Shown: positions 7,715 through 15,414 of the stretch, piece after piece
Layout: each line of letters starts with the position of its first letter
Position numbering within the stretch: position 1 is the stretch's first letter
Assembly: GCA_036732755.1 (NCBI GenBank)
Contig: DAINBU010000078.1
Coordinates: 1 to 23,147 of the forward strand
From: DASRRB01 sp036732755
GTDB taxonomy: Bacteria; Planctomycetota; B15-G4; SIAN01
Reading direction: 5' to 3'
Length of the DNA: 23,147 nucleotides
Made by a program: the position numbers and the translations under genes
The notes under the pieces: generated by a model
The model's input: the letters and a program-made list of their open reading frames with translations, nothing else
What the model was told of the DNA's origin: nothing
Database searches by the model: none

Positions 7715-7718
7715 CTCC
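7405..7718 (-). pseudogene. Truncated copy of the sigma-fusion C-terminal Ig-like domain
   Basis: The minus-strand frame reads LPDGVVVSGRIVDHQGAP through to the same final residues as the intact gene at 11652 (LTIVVRGN, then TGA at 7405). Only the last roughly 100 residues are present: one CarboxypepD_reg-like domain (SGRIVDxxGAPVAxASV, DGDFRLLAARP). No sigma, membrane or other Ig-like part precedes it. The frame is open back to the stop of the quinone oxidoreductase gene, so no proper upstream start exists; GTG 7692 is the best in-frame codon and lacks a signal peptide. It reads as a remnant of a second fusion gene or of a partial duplication. The last 46 residues match the intact gene because of the identical DNA tract. 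Confidence 0.78.
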
Positions 7719-7791
7719 TCGGTCGAGGGCGCGGGAGCGTAACGGACCGGCGCGCCGCGCCGCCTTGATCGAGCTTGCGAACTTCGCCGCG

Positions 7792-8754
7792 TCACGGCAC
7801 CAGGACGATCTTCCCGAACGCCCCCGGCTCCACCACTTCCCGATGCGCGCGCGCCGCCTCGGCGAGCGGCAGCTCGCGGCCGACCACGGGACGCAGCGTC
7901 CCGTTCGCAAGACCCGCGGCGATGGCCGCGTGGATCTCGCGCGATTCGGCGTCGTCGATCGCCCAGAGCGTGAAGGCGTGGATCGAACCGCGCCGCGACA
8001 TGAGGTCGCGCGGCGTGATCGTCACGTCGCCGCGGCTGCCGACGACGACGACGCGCCCGCGCGGTGCGAGCAACTTCAGGTCGCGGCCGAGGTTCACGTT
8101 GGCGAGCATCTCGAGGATCACGTCGACGCCGCGGCCGCCGCTCGCGCGCACGATCGCGTCCGAGCAGTCGGCCGCGCCGTGGTCGAAGACCTGCGCCGCG
8201 CCTTCGCGCCTGACGAGCTCGCGTCCCCTCTCGCTCCCCGCGGTCCCGAACACGGTGAGGCCGAGCGCGGTCGCGAACTGCACCGCCGCGATTCCGACGC
8301 CGCCGCTCGCGCCGTGCACCAGCACGGTCTCTCCGGCGCGCACGCGCGCGTGGTGGACGAGCGCGTGGTAGGCCGTCCCGTACGGGACGTAGAGCCCGGC
8401 GCCCTGCGCGAACTCGATCGCGTCGGGCAACGCATGGACCTGCGCTTCGCTCGCGAGCGCGGCTTCGGCGTAGGTACCGGAGAGGCTGCGCGCCAGGTAG
8501 ACGCGCGCGCCGACCGCGACGCTCGTCACGCCTTCGCCGATCGCCTCGACGACGCCGGCGCCGTCGGTGCCGGGCGTGTACGGCCGCTGCGGCAGGACCG
8601 CGTAGGTGCCGGCGCGCTGGTAGGTGTCGGCGGGATTCACGCCGGCCGCGTGGATGCGGACGACGACCTGCCCGCGTGCCGGGCGCGGCCGCTCGACCTC
8701 TTCGACGCGCAGCACCTCGGGGCCGCCGAACTCGCGGACGACGATCGCCTTCAT
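7792..8754 (-). CDS. NADPH:quinone oxidoreductase, zeta-crystallin-like (MDR family)
   Basis: The protein has 320 residues from ATG 8754, with GGAG about 8 bases upstream. The N-terminal GroES-like domain starts MKAIVVREFGGPEVL and contains the family signature AAGVNPADTYQRAGTY at about residues 36-51. It lacks the four-cysteine structural zinc lobe, as expected for quinone reductases. The nucleotide-binding domain has LVHGASGGVGIAAVQFA, with GASGGVG at residues 148-154, which favours NADPH. The C-terminus has HREVVEPGAFGKIVLVP, the usual end of this group. It catalyses NADPH-dependent reduction of quinones or other activated carbonyls in the cytosol. It lies between a truncated sigma-fusion remnant and the CarboxypepD_reg protein; 37 bases separate its start from the latter's stop, so the two may be co-transcribed. 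Confidence 0.93.
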   Translation of the reverse strand: MKAIVVREFGGPEVLRVEEVERPRPARGQVVVRIHAAGVNPADTYQRAGTYAVLPQRPYTPGTDGAGVVEAIGEGVTSVAVGARVYLARSLSGTYAEAALASEAQVHALPDAIEFAQGAGLYVPYGTAYHALVHHARVRAGETVLVHGASGGVGIAAVQFATALGLTVFGTAGSERGRELVRREGAAQVFDHGAADCSDAIVRASGGRGVDVILEMLANVNLGRDLKLLAPRGRVVVVGSRGDVTITPRDLMSRRGSIHAFTLWAIDDAESREIHAAIAAGLANGTLRPVVGRELPLAEAARAHREVVEPGAFGKIVLVP

Positions 8755-8791
8755 GCCCGTGCTCCGTGCAGACTCGCCTCCGACGGCCGCC

Positions 8792-11416
8792 TCACGGCCC
8801 GTCGAGCTCTCGCGACGCGGCGAGGATTGCTGGCGCGTCGAGCCGGATCGGGACCACCTGCACTTCGTCCGAGTCCGCGACGTCGAACGTCTTCGTCAGC
8901 GCGTCGACGTCGATCGAGCAGCCGCGCAGTTCTCCGGTCCCGACGACCGTGAACTTCACCTCGTAGCGCCCGGGTTCGGGGACCACGACGTCGATCGGCT
9001 TGCCGGCGAAGCGGGCGACCTGCTCTTCGTATCTCGAGCCTTCGACCCGCCGGGCCAGCGTGACGTACAGCTCGCAATCGGGCGGGAGCGTGATCGCGTC
9101 GCCGACCGGTTCGATCCGCAGCTGGATGCCGCCGCGCAGGACGATGCGGGTGAGCGGCGCGCTCAGCGCGACGCGCGTCGTCCGGAATCCGGTCGCCCGG
9201 ACGCGCGCCTCGGGCCAGACGCCGGCGCAGTGCGCGTCGAGGACGCCGCGCTCGAAGCGCAGCGTCTCCGGATTGGAGTCCTCGCCGCCGATCTCCTCGA
9301 TCTCTCCCTCCGGGACCGGGGCGCCGTCGGAGTCGACCACTTCGATGCGGCTGCGCGTGAATCGGCCGCGCAGATCGATCGGGGCAAGCCGCGTGACCTT
9401 CCCCGCTTCGAGCACGAGGTCGTTCGCCCGAAACAGCGGCGCGGCGCCGGCCGCGAAGCAGTTCGCGGGACGCAGCGTGAGGCTTGCGCGCCCGACAGCG
9501 AGTTGCCTCCACACCAGGTCGCCGTGCGCATCGGCGAACGCCGTCGACGAGAACTCGCTCGCGCCCTGCGTCGGCACGCGAGCCAGGGCCCAGACGACTT
9601 CGTGCGAGATCCCCGGATCGAGCTCGACGTGCGCGACGAGGCAGGCCCAGCACTTCAGGACGAGCCGGACGTCGGTGGCGCCCAACTCGATCGGGACCGG
9701 TTCCGCGTCCTTGAACTGCGAGTTGCGCGGCACGAGCTCGAACTCGCCCTCGCCCGGATCCCCGAGCATCTCGAAGCGCCCGTCGGCGTCGCTGCGCGAG
9801 TACCACTCGTCGAGGCGGTCGTTCCAGAGTTCGCCGCCCGGGCGCGCGCGCATGAGCGTCTTCCATGTGCTGCGGTACTGCAACGTCACGGCGGTCTGCG
9901 CGACCGGCTCTCCGGCCTCGTCGACGACGATTCCCGACGCGATCCGCGCACAAGGCGAAAGCACCACCCGACCGAGAGAGCCGCCGTGGCGCGCGAGCTC
10001 CGGTCCGAATGCGACCGCGGCGTGCATCGAGAAGCCGGAGCCGCTTTCGAGCTTCTCGATCCTGAATTCGGCGTCCGCGCCGTCCCACAGAATCGGCGGC
10101 GTCCCTGGCTGGGGGACTACGAACCGGAACGAACCGTCGGCCCCCGTGAGGTCGTGGCCCCAGCTGCCGCACGTTTCGTGCTCCGACCGGAACAGCAGTT
10201 TCACCCGCAGCCGCTGCTTCGCGACGGGCGCTCCCTGCGCATCGACGACCATCCCCGTGATCTCCGCGAGCGGATCGCCGCCGACGAGCCGCAGCTCCGT
10301 CGTCTCGCCCGGCCGCGTCGGGCCGCGCGCCGAGCCGACCGCGAGGTTGCACTCCTCGAACCACCAGGTGCCTTCGACGAGCAGACCGAGGTCGACGGGA
10401 TCGACGTGACCGCGGCCGTTCTCGACCTGGAGCGTCGTGGAGCCCAAGGTGTCGCGGTTCTTCGCCGTCGCCACTCCGTCGACCGGAGCGACGAACAGAT
10501 CGAGCGATCGCTCTCCCGTCACCGGCACGAGCGCGCCGTCGCGACCGACGACGCTCACGTCGATGCGGCCGGTGGGCGGAAGCACGAGCCGGATCGGCGG
10601 GCCGTCGAGCTGCTCGCGACGCACCGTCGCGGTCACCGCCTGGCGCAGCACGAGGCCGACCCGGACCAGGATCTCCTGCGTCGCCGACTCGAACAGGAGG
10701 TCCGCCGCCGGCAGCTCGACGATCCCGTCCGGAGCGCGCGATTCGTAGGGGCCGCCGCCATCGACGTAGTACGCCGGCTCGGCCTCGACCACGATCGGGA
10801 TGCCGGCCTGCGGCGTGCCGTCGGGATCGACGACCTGGATACGCAGCGTCCGCGGCGGCCCGACCGCGATCGTGCGCGGCGTCGCACCCTCCGCTTCGAG
10901 GAGGTCGAACTGCTCCGGCTCGATGCGCGCGTACCCGAACTCGCCGCCGGAGCGCGCGAACACGACGAGCGCGCCGTGCGACCGCGGGATCCGGACGCAG
11001 CCCTGCTCGTCGGCGCGGAATCTCCGGCCGACGACGTCGAGTCGCGCCGCGAGGTCGGGCGGAGTCCCCTCCGGAACCATGAACCAGTACGGGTCGATCC
11101 GCGTCACGAGCGCCGACGGCTTCGGCGCCCCAGTCGCGCGATCGACGACGCGCAGCGCGAGCCCGCGCGCCGGCGTCGGTTCGATCGCGACGCCGGCGGA
11201 TGCCGGAGGCGGAGGCTCGTCCCGTTCGCGGGCGATCGCGCCCTCGCGTGCCGGCGCCGCGTCGGTCGCGTCGCCGGCCGGCGTCGCGAGCGAGTCGGAG
11301 CGCTGCGCATCGTCGCGAGAGCGCGCTCCGCCCGCGTCGTACGCCCGCCACCACCAGGCGGCGAACCCGACGCCGAGCGCGAGGAGCAGGCCCGCGATCG
11401 CGACGCCTCGTTTCAC
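8792..11416 (-). CDS. Membrane-anchored protein with CarboxypepD_reg/Ig-like domains
   Basis: The protein has 874 residues from GTG 11416; a GGGAGG lies about 12 bases upstream, slightly far. One N-terminal membrane helix (VAIAGLLLALGVGFAAWWW, residues about 5-23) follows MKRG, so the bulk is probably outside the cytoplasmic membrane. A low-complexity linker runs to about residue 75. Several beta-rich modules of the carboxypeptidase-regulatory type follow: GLALRVVDRATGAPKPSAL, LRIQVVDPDGTPQAGIPIVV, ITGMVVDAQGAPVAKQRLRV and IASGIVVDEAGEPVAQTAVT. Some have an ADGSFRF or ADGRFEM motif after the turn. There is no catalytic signature. The neighbouring sigma-fusion gene upstream on the same strand carries the same domain type outside its membrane helix, suggesting related envelope roles. 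Function is unknown; family recognition is at the repeat-domain level only. Confidence 0.82.
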   Translation of the reverse strand: MKRGVAIAGLLLALGVGFAAWWWRAYDAGGARSRDDAQRSDSLATPAGDATDAAPAREGAIARERDEPPPPASAGVAIEPTPARGLALRVVDRATGAPKPSALVTRIDPYWFMVPEGTPPDLAARLDVVGRRFRADEQGCVRIPRSHGALVVFARSGGEFGYARIEPEQFDLLEAEGATPRTIAVGPPRTLRIQVVDPDGTPQAGIPIVVEAEPAYYVDGGGPYESRAPDGIVELPAADLLFESATQEILVRVGLVLRQAVTATVRREQLDGPPIRLVLPPTGRIDVSVVGRDGALVPVTGERSLDLFVAPVDGVATAKNRDTLGSTTLQVENGRGHVDPVDLGLLVEGTWWFEECNLAVGSARGPTRPGETTELRLVGGDPLAEITGMVVDAQGAPVAKQRLRVKLLFRSEHETCGSWGHDLTGADGSFRFVVPQPGTPPILWDGADAEFRIEKLESGSGFSMHAAVAFGPELARHGGSLGRVVLSPCARIASGIVVDEAGEPVAQTAVTLQYRSTWKTLMRARPGGELWNDRLDEWYSRSDADGRFEMLGDPGEGEFELVPRNSQFKDAEPVPIELGATDVRLVLKCWACLVAHVELDPGISHEVVWALARVPTQGASEFSSTAFADAHGDLVWRQLAVGRASLTLRPANCFAAGAAPLFRANDLVLEAGKVTRLAPIDLRGRFTRSRIEVVDSDGAPVPEGEIEEIGGEDSNPETLRFERGVLDAHCAGVWPEARVRATGFRTTRVALSAPLTRIVLRGGIQLRIEPVGDAITLPPDCELYVTLARRVEGSRYEEQVARFAGKPIDVVVPEPGRYEVKFTVVGTGELRGCSIDVDALTKTFDVADSDEVQVVPIRLDAPAILAASRELDGP

Positions 11417-11474
11417 GGCCCGAGAAGCCCTCCCGCGTACGGAGGTAACGCCGCTCGGCGGAGAGAGGCGAGCG

Positions 11475-11612
11475 TCAGCGCACCTTCACTTCGAAGCGGG
11501 ACACGATCACGTCGCCGCCGGCGCGCCGCTCGATCTCAGCCGGCTCGGCGCACTCGAGAACCAGCGCCACCGCCTCGACGAGGTTCTTCTTGGCGCGAAC
11601 GACTATCGCATC
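11475..11612 (-). pseudogene. Truncated HicB-family antitoxin remnant
   Basis: This frame, ending at TGA 11475, reads DAIVVRAKKNLVEAVALVLE, then CAEPAEIERR and DVIVSRFEVKVR. It aligns without gaps over about 44 residues with the C-terminal half of the HicB-like protein at 15180-15401 (GATVEKATANLKEAVELFLE, then CADAREIRRR and DVFVTRFETSCR). Roughly half of the positions are identical. The N-terminal half with the first beta strands is missing. The break coincides with the end of the 365-bp repeat near 11597-11612. A GTG at 11630 could start a 51-residue product, but without the N-terminal strands a functional antitoxin is unlikely. The remnant sits just downstream of the sigma-fusion gene with no toxin partner. 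Confidence 0.66.
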
Positions 11613-11961
11613 GGGCCGTGCGAGCGGCACGGCTCCGGCGCCGACGCGCCGTCAGTTCCCGCGCACGACGATCGTGAGCGGCGGGCCGTCTCCGCGGACG
11701 TGGTCGACGGTCGCGGCCGGCGCTTGGTCGAACAGCGGGCCGGGATGGTCCCGGTCGGAGATGCGCACGGCGAGCGACCACTCGACGCCGCCGGCGGGCC
11801 GCGCGGCGAGGAGACGGAAGCCGCCGTCGCGACCGGTGAAGCCGCTCGCGACCTTCGCTCCGTTCGCTTCGACGAGCACGAGCGATGCCCCCGCGACGGG
11901 CGCGCCCTGGCCGTCGACGACGCAGCCGCTCACGACCTGGCCGTCGGGGAGGACGATTTCG
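11597..11961. repeat. 365-bp direct repeat, copy 2 (pairs with 7350-7714)
   Basis: This is the partner of the copy at 7350, in the same orientation and without gaps. It includes the last roughly 100 codons of the sigma-fusion gene and its 3' flank. The identical block is 11621-11789. Recombination between the copies would delete 4,247 bases carrying the quinone reductase and the anchored CarboxypepD_reg gene. Confidence 0.88.
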
Positions 11962-14462
11962 AGGTCGGGCGCGCCGGCCTCGACGCGCGCGAGCTCCGTG
12001 AAGACCGACTTCCCTTCGCCAGGTCGCGGCGGCGTGACGTCGAGCGTGAACGCGCCGCGCTCGAGACCCCCGATGCGGAAGCGACCGGCCGCGTCGGTCG
12101 TCGCGGAAGCGACCGGCCTCGGCAGATCTCTCGGGTTCTGTTTCTGGCGCAACAGCATCAGCGACGCGTGGTCGACCGGCTCCCCGCGCGCGTCGACCAC
12201 GCGCCCCGCGATCGAGAGCCCGGCGCCGATCGTGAGCTTCACGTCGTCGACGACCTCGTCGCGCCGCACATCGAGCGAGAGTTCGCCCGGCCGCGGGAAG
12301 CCGTTGGCGGAGAGGCGGAGCGTCCAGCGGCCCGCGGCGAGGTTGGCGACTTCGAAATGGCCCGCAGCGTCGACGACACCCGGTCGCACGAGCTGCGCGC
12401 GCAGCGCGGTGCCGGAGGACACGTCGTCGGAGACGGCGTCGACGTGCGCGCCGGCGAGCGGCGTCCCGTCGTCGCAGGCGACGCTCCCGGTGACGAGCGC
12501 GCCCGTCTCCACGACGATCGAGCCGAAGTCGAAGTGTCCATCGTCGCCGGTCGGTGGGAACGGCAGCGAGGTCCACGCGCATTCTTCGCCGCGGATCTGC
12601 AGCACGTGGCGGACGCGCGGATCGAGGCCTTCCATCCGGAACGATCCGTCGGCACCCGTCGCCGCCAGCTGCGCGCCGGCGGCGCCGGACGGATCGCCCT
12701 CGCGAACGGCGACGACGATCGCGCCCGCGATCGGCGCGTCGTCGCGCGCGACGAGCCGCCCGACGGCCTTCGTCGCGCGCGGCAGCCGGACAACGTTCGT
12801 ACCTGGCGGCGCGTCGCTCTCCGACGCCGCCGCCAACAGCGACGCGCGGATCGGCGCATACCCTTCCGCGGCGACGATCACCTGCAGGTTCCCGCTCGTC
12901 ACGCGGCCCTGCCGGACGACGAACGTGCCCGCCTCGTCCGTGCGCGTCGCGACGACATCTTCCAACGACTGGAGCAGGACGGCCGCGTCCGGGATCGGCG
13001 CACCGCTCTCCGCGTCGACGACGGCGCCCTCGGTCGCCGCCCCGAGACCGACCTCGATCTCGAGCTCGACCTTCGCGCCGCTCCGCAGCTTCGGCGAGTA
13101 CGGCCATGAGCACCGACCGTCCGACGCCGCGGCGAACAGCACCGCGTGGTCGCCGACGACGTCCGAGAGCGCGAACCGGCCGTTCCCGTCCGTCGTCGTG
13201 TCGAGGCGCTGCCGTCCGTCCGAACGGAAGTCGCGGAGGTGCACCGTCGCACCCGCGACCGGACGGCGGTCGCGCGCATCGACGACGACCCCTTCGATCG
13301 ACGTCGTCGACTGCAGCGCGACCGTCGGCCCTTCGCCGATTCCGGCGCGGACGTCGAGGACCCGGCCGCGCCGACCATCACCCGCGCTCGCGAAGACGTC
13401 GAACGTCGCGCCGCGCACAAGGTCGTCGAACACGAAGCTGCCGTCGGCCGCCGAGGCCGTGACGTGCCGCTCGATCTCGACCGCGGGCGTGAGAGCGTGG
13501 AACGGAATTCTCAGCTCCGAGCGCACGGGACGCAGGATCGCGACCTCGACGTTCGCGCACGGCGCGCCCTGTTCATCAACCACGCGGCCGACGAGCCGCG
13601 CGACACGGCGATCGCCGAGCCGCGCGCGGCGGGAGCCCGGCGCCGGGGTCGCCGCTCCCGCGGGATCGGGAGTGCGCGCCGCCGCAACGTCCGCGACGCG
13701 TGTCGCGGCGCCGCCGTCGTTGTGCGCGCCGCTCGCCGACGCCGTGCTCGCGAGCGCACCGTCGCCCGCGTCCTGCCACGCCGCGTGGCGCAGAACGACG
13801 ACCGTCGCGACCGCGACGATCGCGAGCACCGCCGCGACCGACAGCGCCGCCTTCCACTTCGCCACGACCATCACCGCTCCCGCCGCCATCGCCGCCGTGC
13901 CGGCGGCGGCGCCGGCGCCGCCGCTCGAAATCACGACCAGCGCCGACTCGTACCCCTCGCCCCATTCGTTGCGCAGCGCCCCCCGCAGCTGCGCGAGCCC
14001 GCGGCGCAGTCGCGTCTTCACCGTGGCCAGCGGCACTCCCTGCTCGCGCGCGATCTCCCGCGGCTTCACGTCGTCGAAGTAGCGGCGCACGATCGCGACC
14101 CGCAGCGGCTCGCTCAGCGCCTCGATCGCCGCGAGAAGCGCGCGGTGCAACGCGAACCGCTGCGCGAGCTCGTCCGCCGCCGGCAGCGCGACCGGCCGGG
14201 CGGCCTCGCGCTCGCGGTTCGAACGCCGTTCACGCCGTCGCAGGACCGTGACCGAGAGGTGGCGCACCGCGCCGCGGATCCAGTGCGCGAACGCCTCTCC
14301 GCGCGGCGCACCGGACGCGAGCGCGGCGACGCTCGCGTCCTGCAGCACGTCGTCGATCTCGGCGGCATCGGGACCGTGCAACAGCGCCGCGGCGATGCGC
14401 CGCGTGCGAGCGACCTCGCGCAGCGTCGCGTCGATCGATTGCGGCTCGCCGGCTTCGTCCAT
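11652..14462 (-). CDS. ECF sigma factor fused to a transmembrane helix and about seven CarboxypepD_reg domains
   Basis: The protein has 936 residues from ATG 14462; a GTG at 14522 would add 20 residues of no recognisable type. Residues about 20-85 are sigma-70 region 2 (LLHGPDAAEIDDVLQDASVAAL). Residues 103-165 are region 4 with a helix-turn-helix (ALSEPLRVAIVRRYF, PREIAREQGVPLATVKTRLR). A Gly/Ala-rich stretch is followed by KWK and one strong membrane helix at about 205-224. The positive residues before the helix predict the sigma part inside and the rest outside. From about residue 290 there are seven Ig-like repeats with the pattern 'GxVVDxxGxPxxxAxVxL...DxxGxFxxxxL', for example LVGRVVDEQGAPCANVEV and SIAGRVVDARGEPVDHASL. 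No separate anti-sigma gene is adjacent. It would need proteolysis or action at the membrane to regulate transcription; this is inference. The 3' end is duplicated at 7405-7718. Confidence 0.88.
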   Translation of the reverse strand: MDEAGEPQSIDATLREVARTRRIAAALLHGPDAAEIDDVLQDASVAALASGAPRGEAFAHWIRGAVRHLSVTVLRRRERRSNREREAARPVALPAADELAQRFALHRALLAAIEALSEPLRVAIVRRYFDDVKPREIAREQGVPLATVKTRLRRGLAQLRGALRNEWGEGYESALVVISSGGAGAAAGTAAMAAGAVMVVAKWKAALSVAAVLAIVAVATVVVLRHAAWQDAGDGALASTASASGAHNDGGAATRVADVAAARTPDPAGAATPAPGSRRARLGDRRVARLVGRVVDEQGAPCANVEVAILRPVRSELRIPFHALTPAVEIERHVTASAADGSFVFDDLVRGATFDVFASAGDGRRGRVLDVRAGIGEGPTVALQSTTSIEGVVVDARDRRPVAGATVHLRDFRSDGRQRLDTTTDGNGRFALSDVVGDHAVLFAAASDGRCSWPYSPKLRSGAKVELEIEVGLGAATEGAVVDAESGAPIPDAAVLLQSLEDVVATRTDEAGTFVVRQGRVTSGNLQVIVAAEGYAPIRASLLAAASESDAPPGTNVVRLPRATKAVGRLVARDDAPIAGAIVVAVREGDPSGAAGAQLAATGADGSFRMEGLDPRVRHVLQIRGEECAWTSLPFPPTGDDGHFDFGSIVVETGALVTGSVACDDGTPLAGAHVDAVSDDVSSGTALRAQLVRPGVVDAAGHFEVANLAAGRWTLRLSANGFPRPGELSLDVRRDEVVDDVKLTIGAGLSIAGRVVDARGEPVDHASLMLLRQKQNPRDLPRPVASATTDAAGRFRIGGLERGAFTLDVTPPRPGEGKSVFTELARVEAGAPDLEIVLPDGQVVSGCVVDGQGAPVAGASLVLVEANGAKVASGFTGRDGGFRLLAARPAGGVEWSLAVRISDRDHPGPLFDQAPAATVDHVRGDGPPLTIVVRGN

Positions 14463-14523
14463 GGCAACTCTGATTCGCCGCGGATCGGGAATCGGATTCA
14501 AGCCATTCGGCGAGCCGAGCACG

Positions 14524-14745
14524 TCAGGCCTCGAGCAGTTCCTCCACCGTGATCCCGATATCCTTGGCGATCTGCCGGAGCAGCAGAGGCGAGATGTCGC
14601 GGCCGCCGTGGAATGGCACCGTGGTTCCGCGACCGTCGGCGTGACGGTACTGGCGATGAGATCCCCGCTGCCTGACGAGGCGGAATCCCAATCGCGTCAA
14701 CATCGCCGCGACCTCGCGCGGCTTCAGGACCGGAACACCCGACAC
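14524..14745 (-). CDS. hicA: HicA-family mRNA interferase toxin
   Basis: The protein has 73 residues from GTG 14745; a TTG at 14751 overlapping the hicB stop (TTGA) would add two residues. Typical HicA features are visible: VLKPREVAAMLTRLGFRLVRQ, then the catalytic histidine in RGSHRQYRH, then TTVPFHGGRDISPLLLRQIA and KDIGITVEELLE. HicA is a small double-stranded-RNA-binding-fold ribonuclease that cleaves mRNA and is neutralised by HicB. The partner hicB lies immediately upstream with 2 bases between stop and start, so translation is probably coupled. The order hicB-hicA is the reverse of the classical E. coli arrangement but is common. All key residues seem intact. Confidence 0.9.
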   Translation of the reverse strand: MSGVPVLKPREVAAMLTRLGFRLVRQRGSHRQYRHADGRGTTVPFHGGRDISPLLLRQIAKDIGITVEELLEA

Positions 14746-14747
14746 GT

Positions 14748-14960
14748 TCAACTCAGCTCGACGAGCTGTGTCCCGACGAATTCGCCCTCGAGCTTGGGCT
14801 CGCCATCCTCAATGAGCATCGCGACGACTTCTCGGAGATTGCGCTGCAATTCGTCGAGAGTCGCGCCCTGGGAATGAGCGCCCGGAAAGCCGGGGACGTG
14901 GCCGACGTAGAGACCCGTCGCGACGCACTTCTCGACGACGGCGGTGAACTTGCGTTGCAC
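14748..14960 (-). CDS. hicB: HicB-family antitoxin (partner of the adjacent HicA)
   Basis: GTG 14960 is preferred because AGGAAGAAG lies directly upstream and the product then begins at the usual first strand (VQRKFTAVVEKC), giving 70 residues. An in-frame ATG at 15017 would add 19 mostly basic residues (89 in total). The core matches the HicB/UPF0150 fold: KFTAVVEKCVATGLYVGHVP, GFPGAHSQGATLDELQRNL and REVVAMLIEDGEP. No separate DNA-binding domain is present at the C-terminus (FVGTQLVELS), so autoregulation may rely on the complex or be absent. It is immediately upstream of hicA. A second HicB-like gene lies 163-220 bases further upstream, depending on the start. Confidence 0.87.
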   Translation of the reverse strand: MQRKFTAVVEKCVATGLYVGHVPGFPGAHSQGATLDELQRNLREVVAMLIEDGEPKLEGEFVGTQLVELS

Positions 14961-15179
14961 GCGCTTCTTCCTGCGCGCGCGAACGGATCGATCTGACGGC
15001 GGTGCACGGCGAGCCATGGCTCGCCATCTTCGATCAAATTCGCGCGCGGCTCAATGGTGTCTTGCAGACTTGGAATGCCGCCGCGAGCGGGACGTCACGG
15101 ATGGCGGAGTCGAGGGCGCGGTATCGACTGCGACGATCGGCAACTTTCGCTCTTCCGCGGGACGATTCGCGCTCGAGCG

Positions 15180-15401
15180 CTACCGGCAGCTCGTCTCGAA
15201 TCGGGTGACGAAGACGTCCGAGTGCCGCCTGCGGCGAATCTCGCGTGCATCGGCACATTCGAGAAAGAGTTCGACCGCCTCCTTGAGGTTCGCCGTGGCT
15301 TTCTCGACGGTCGCCCCCTGGCTCGCGACGTCGAGTTCTGGGCAGAGCGCGGCGAACGACTTGCCTTCGCGCGCAATGACGGCGGTGAACAATCGACCCA
15401 T
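15180..15401 (-). CDS. Solitary HicB-like antitoxin-family protein
   Basis: The protein has 73 residues from ATG 15401, with a strong AGGAGGGG ribosome site 8 bases upstream. It reads MGRLFTAVIAREGKSFAALC, PELDVASQGATVEKATANL, KEAVELFLE and DVFVTRFE, the compact HicB/UPF0150 fold without a DNA-binding tail. It begins 13 bases after the ispG stop and is probably co-transcribed with it. No HicA partner follows in any frame in the 15018-15179 gap, which holds nothing else I can recognise. It is either an orphan antitoxin, an antitoxin able to act on the nearby HicA, or a HicB-fold protein with another job. Its close relative is the broken copy at 11475-11612. Confidence 0.84.
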   Translation of the reverse strand: MGRLFTAVIAREGKSFAALCPELDVASQGATVEKATANLKEAVELFLECADAREIRRRRHSDVFVTRFETSCR

Positions 15402-15414
15402 GCTGTCGCCCCTC

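Noticed and set aside
8624..11677. A 1017-codon plus-strand open frame opposite the CarboxypepD_reg gene
   Set aside because: The composition is Arg/Pro/Asp-rich with no motifs, and it is antisense to a well-supported gene. Long antisense frames are expected at this GC content.
15018..15258. A possible HicA partner or PIN toxin downstream of the solitary HicB
   Set aside because: I translated the minus-strand frames here. None shows a GSH motif, the HicA fold pattern or PIN acidic residues; the 74-codon frame has no family features.
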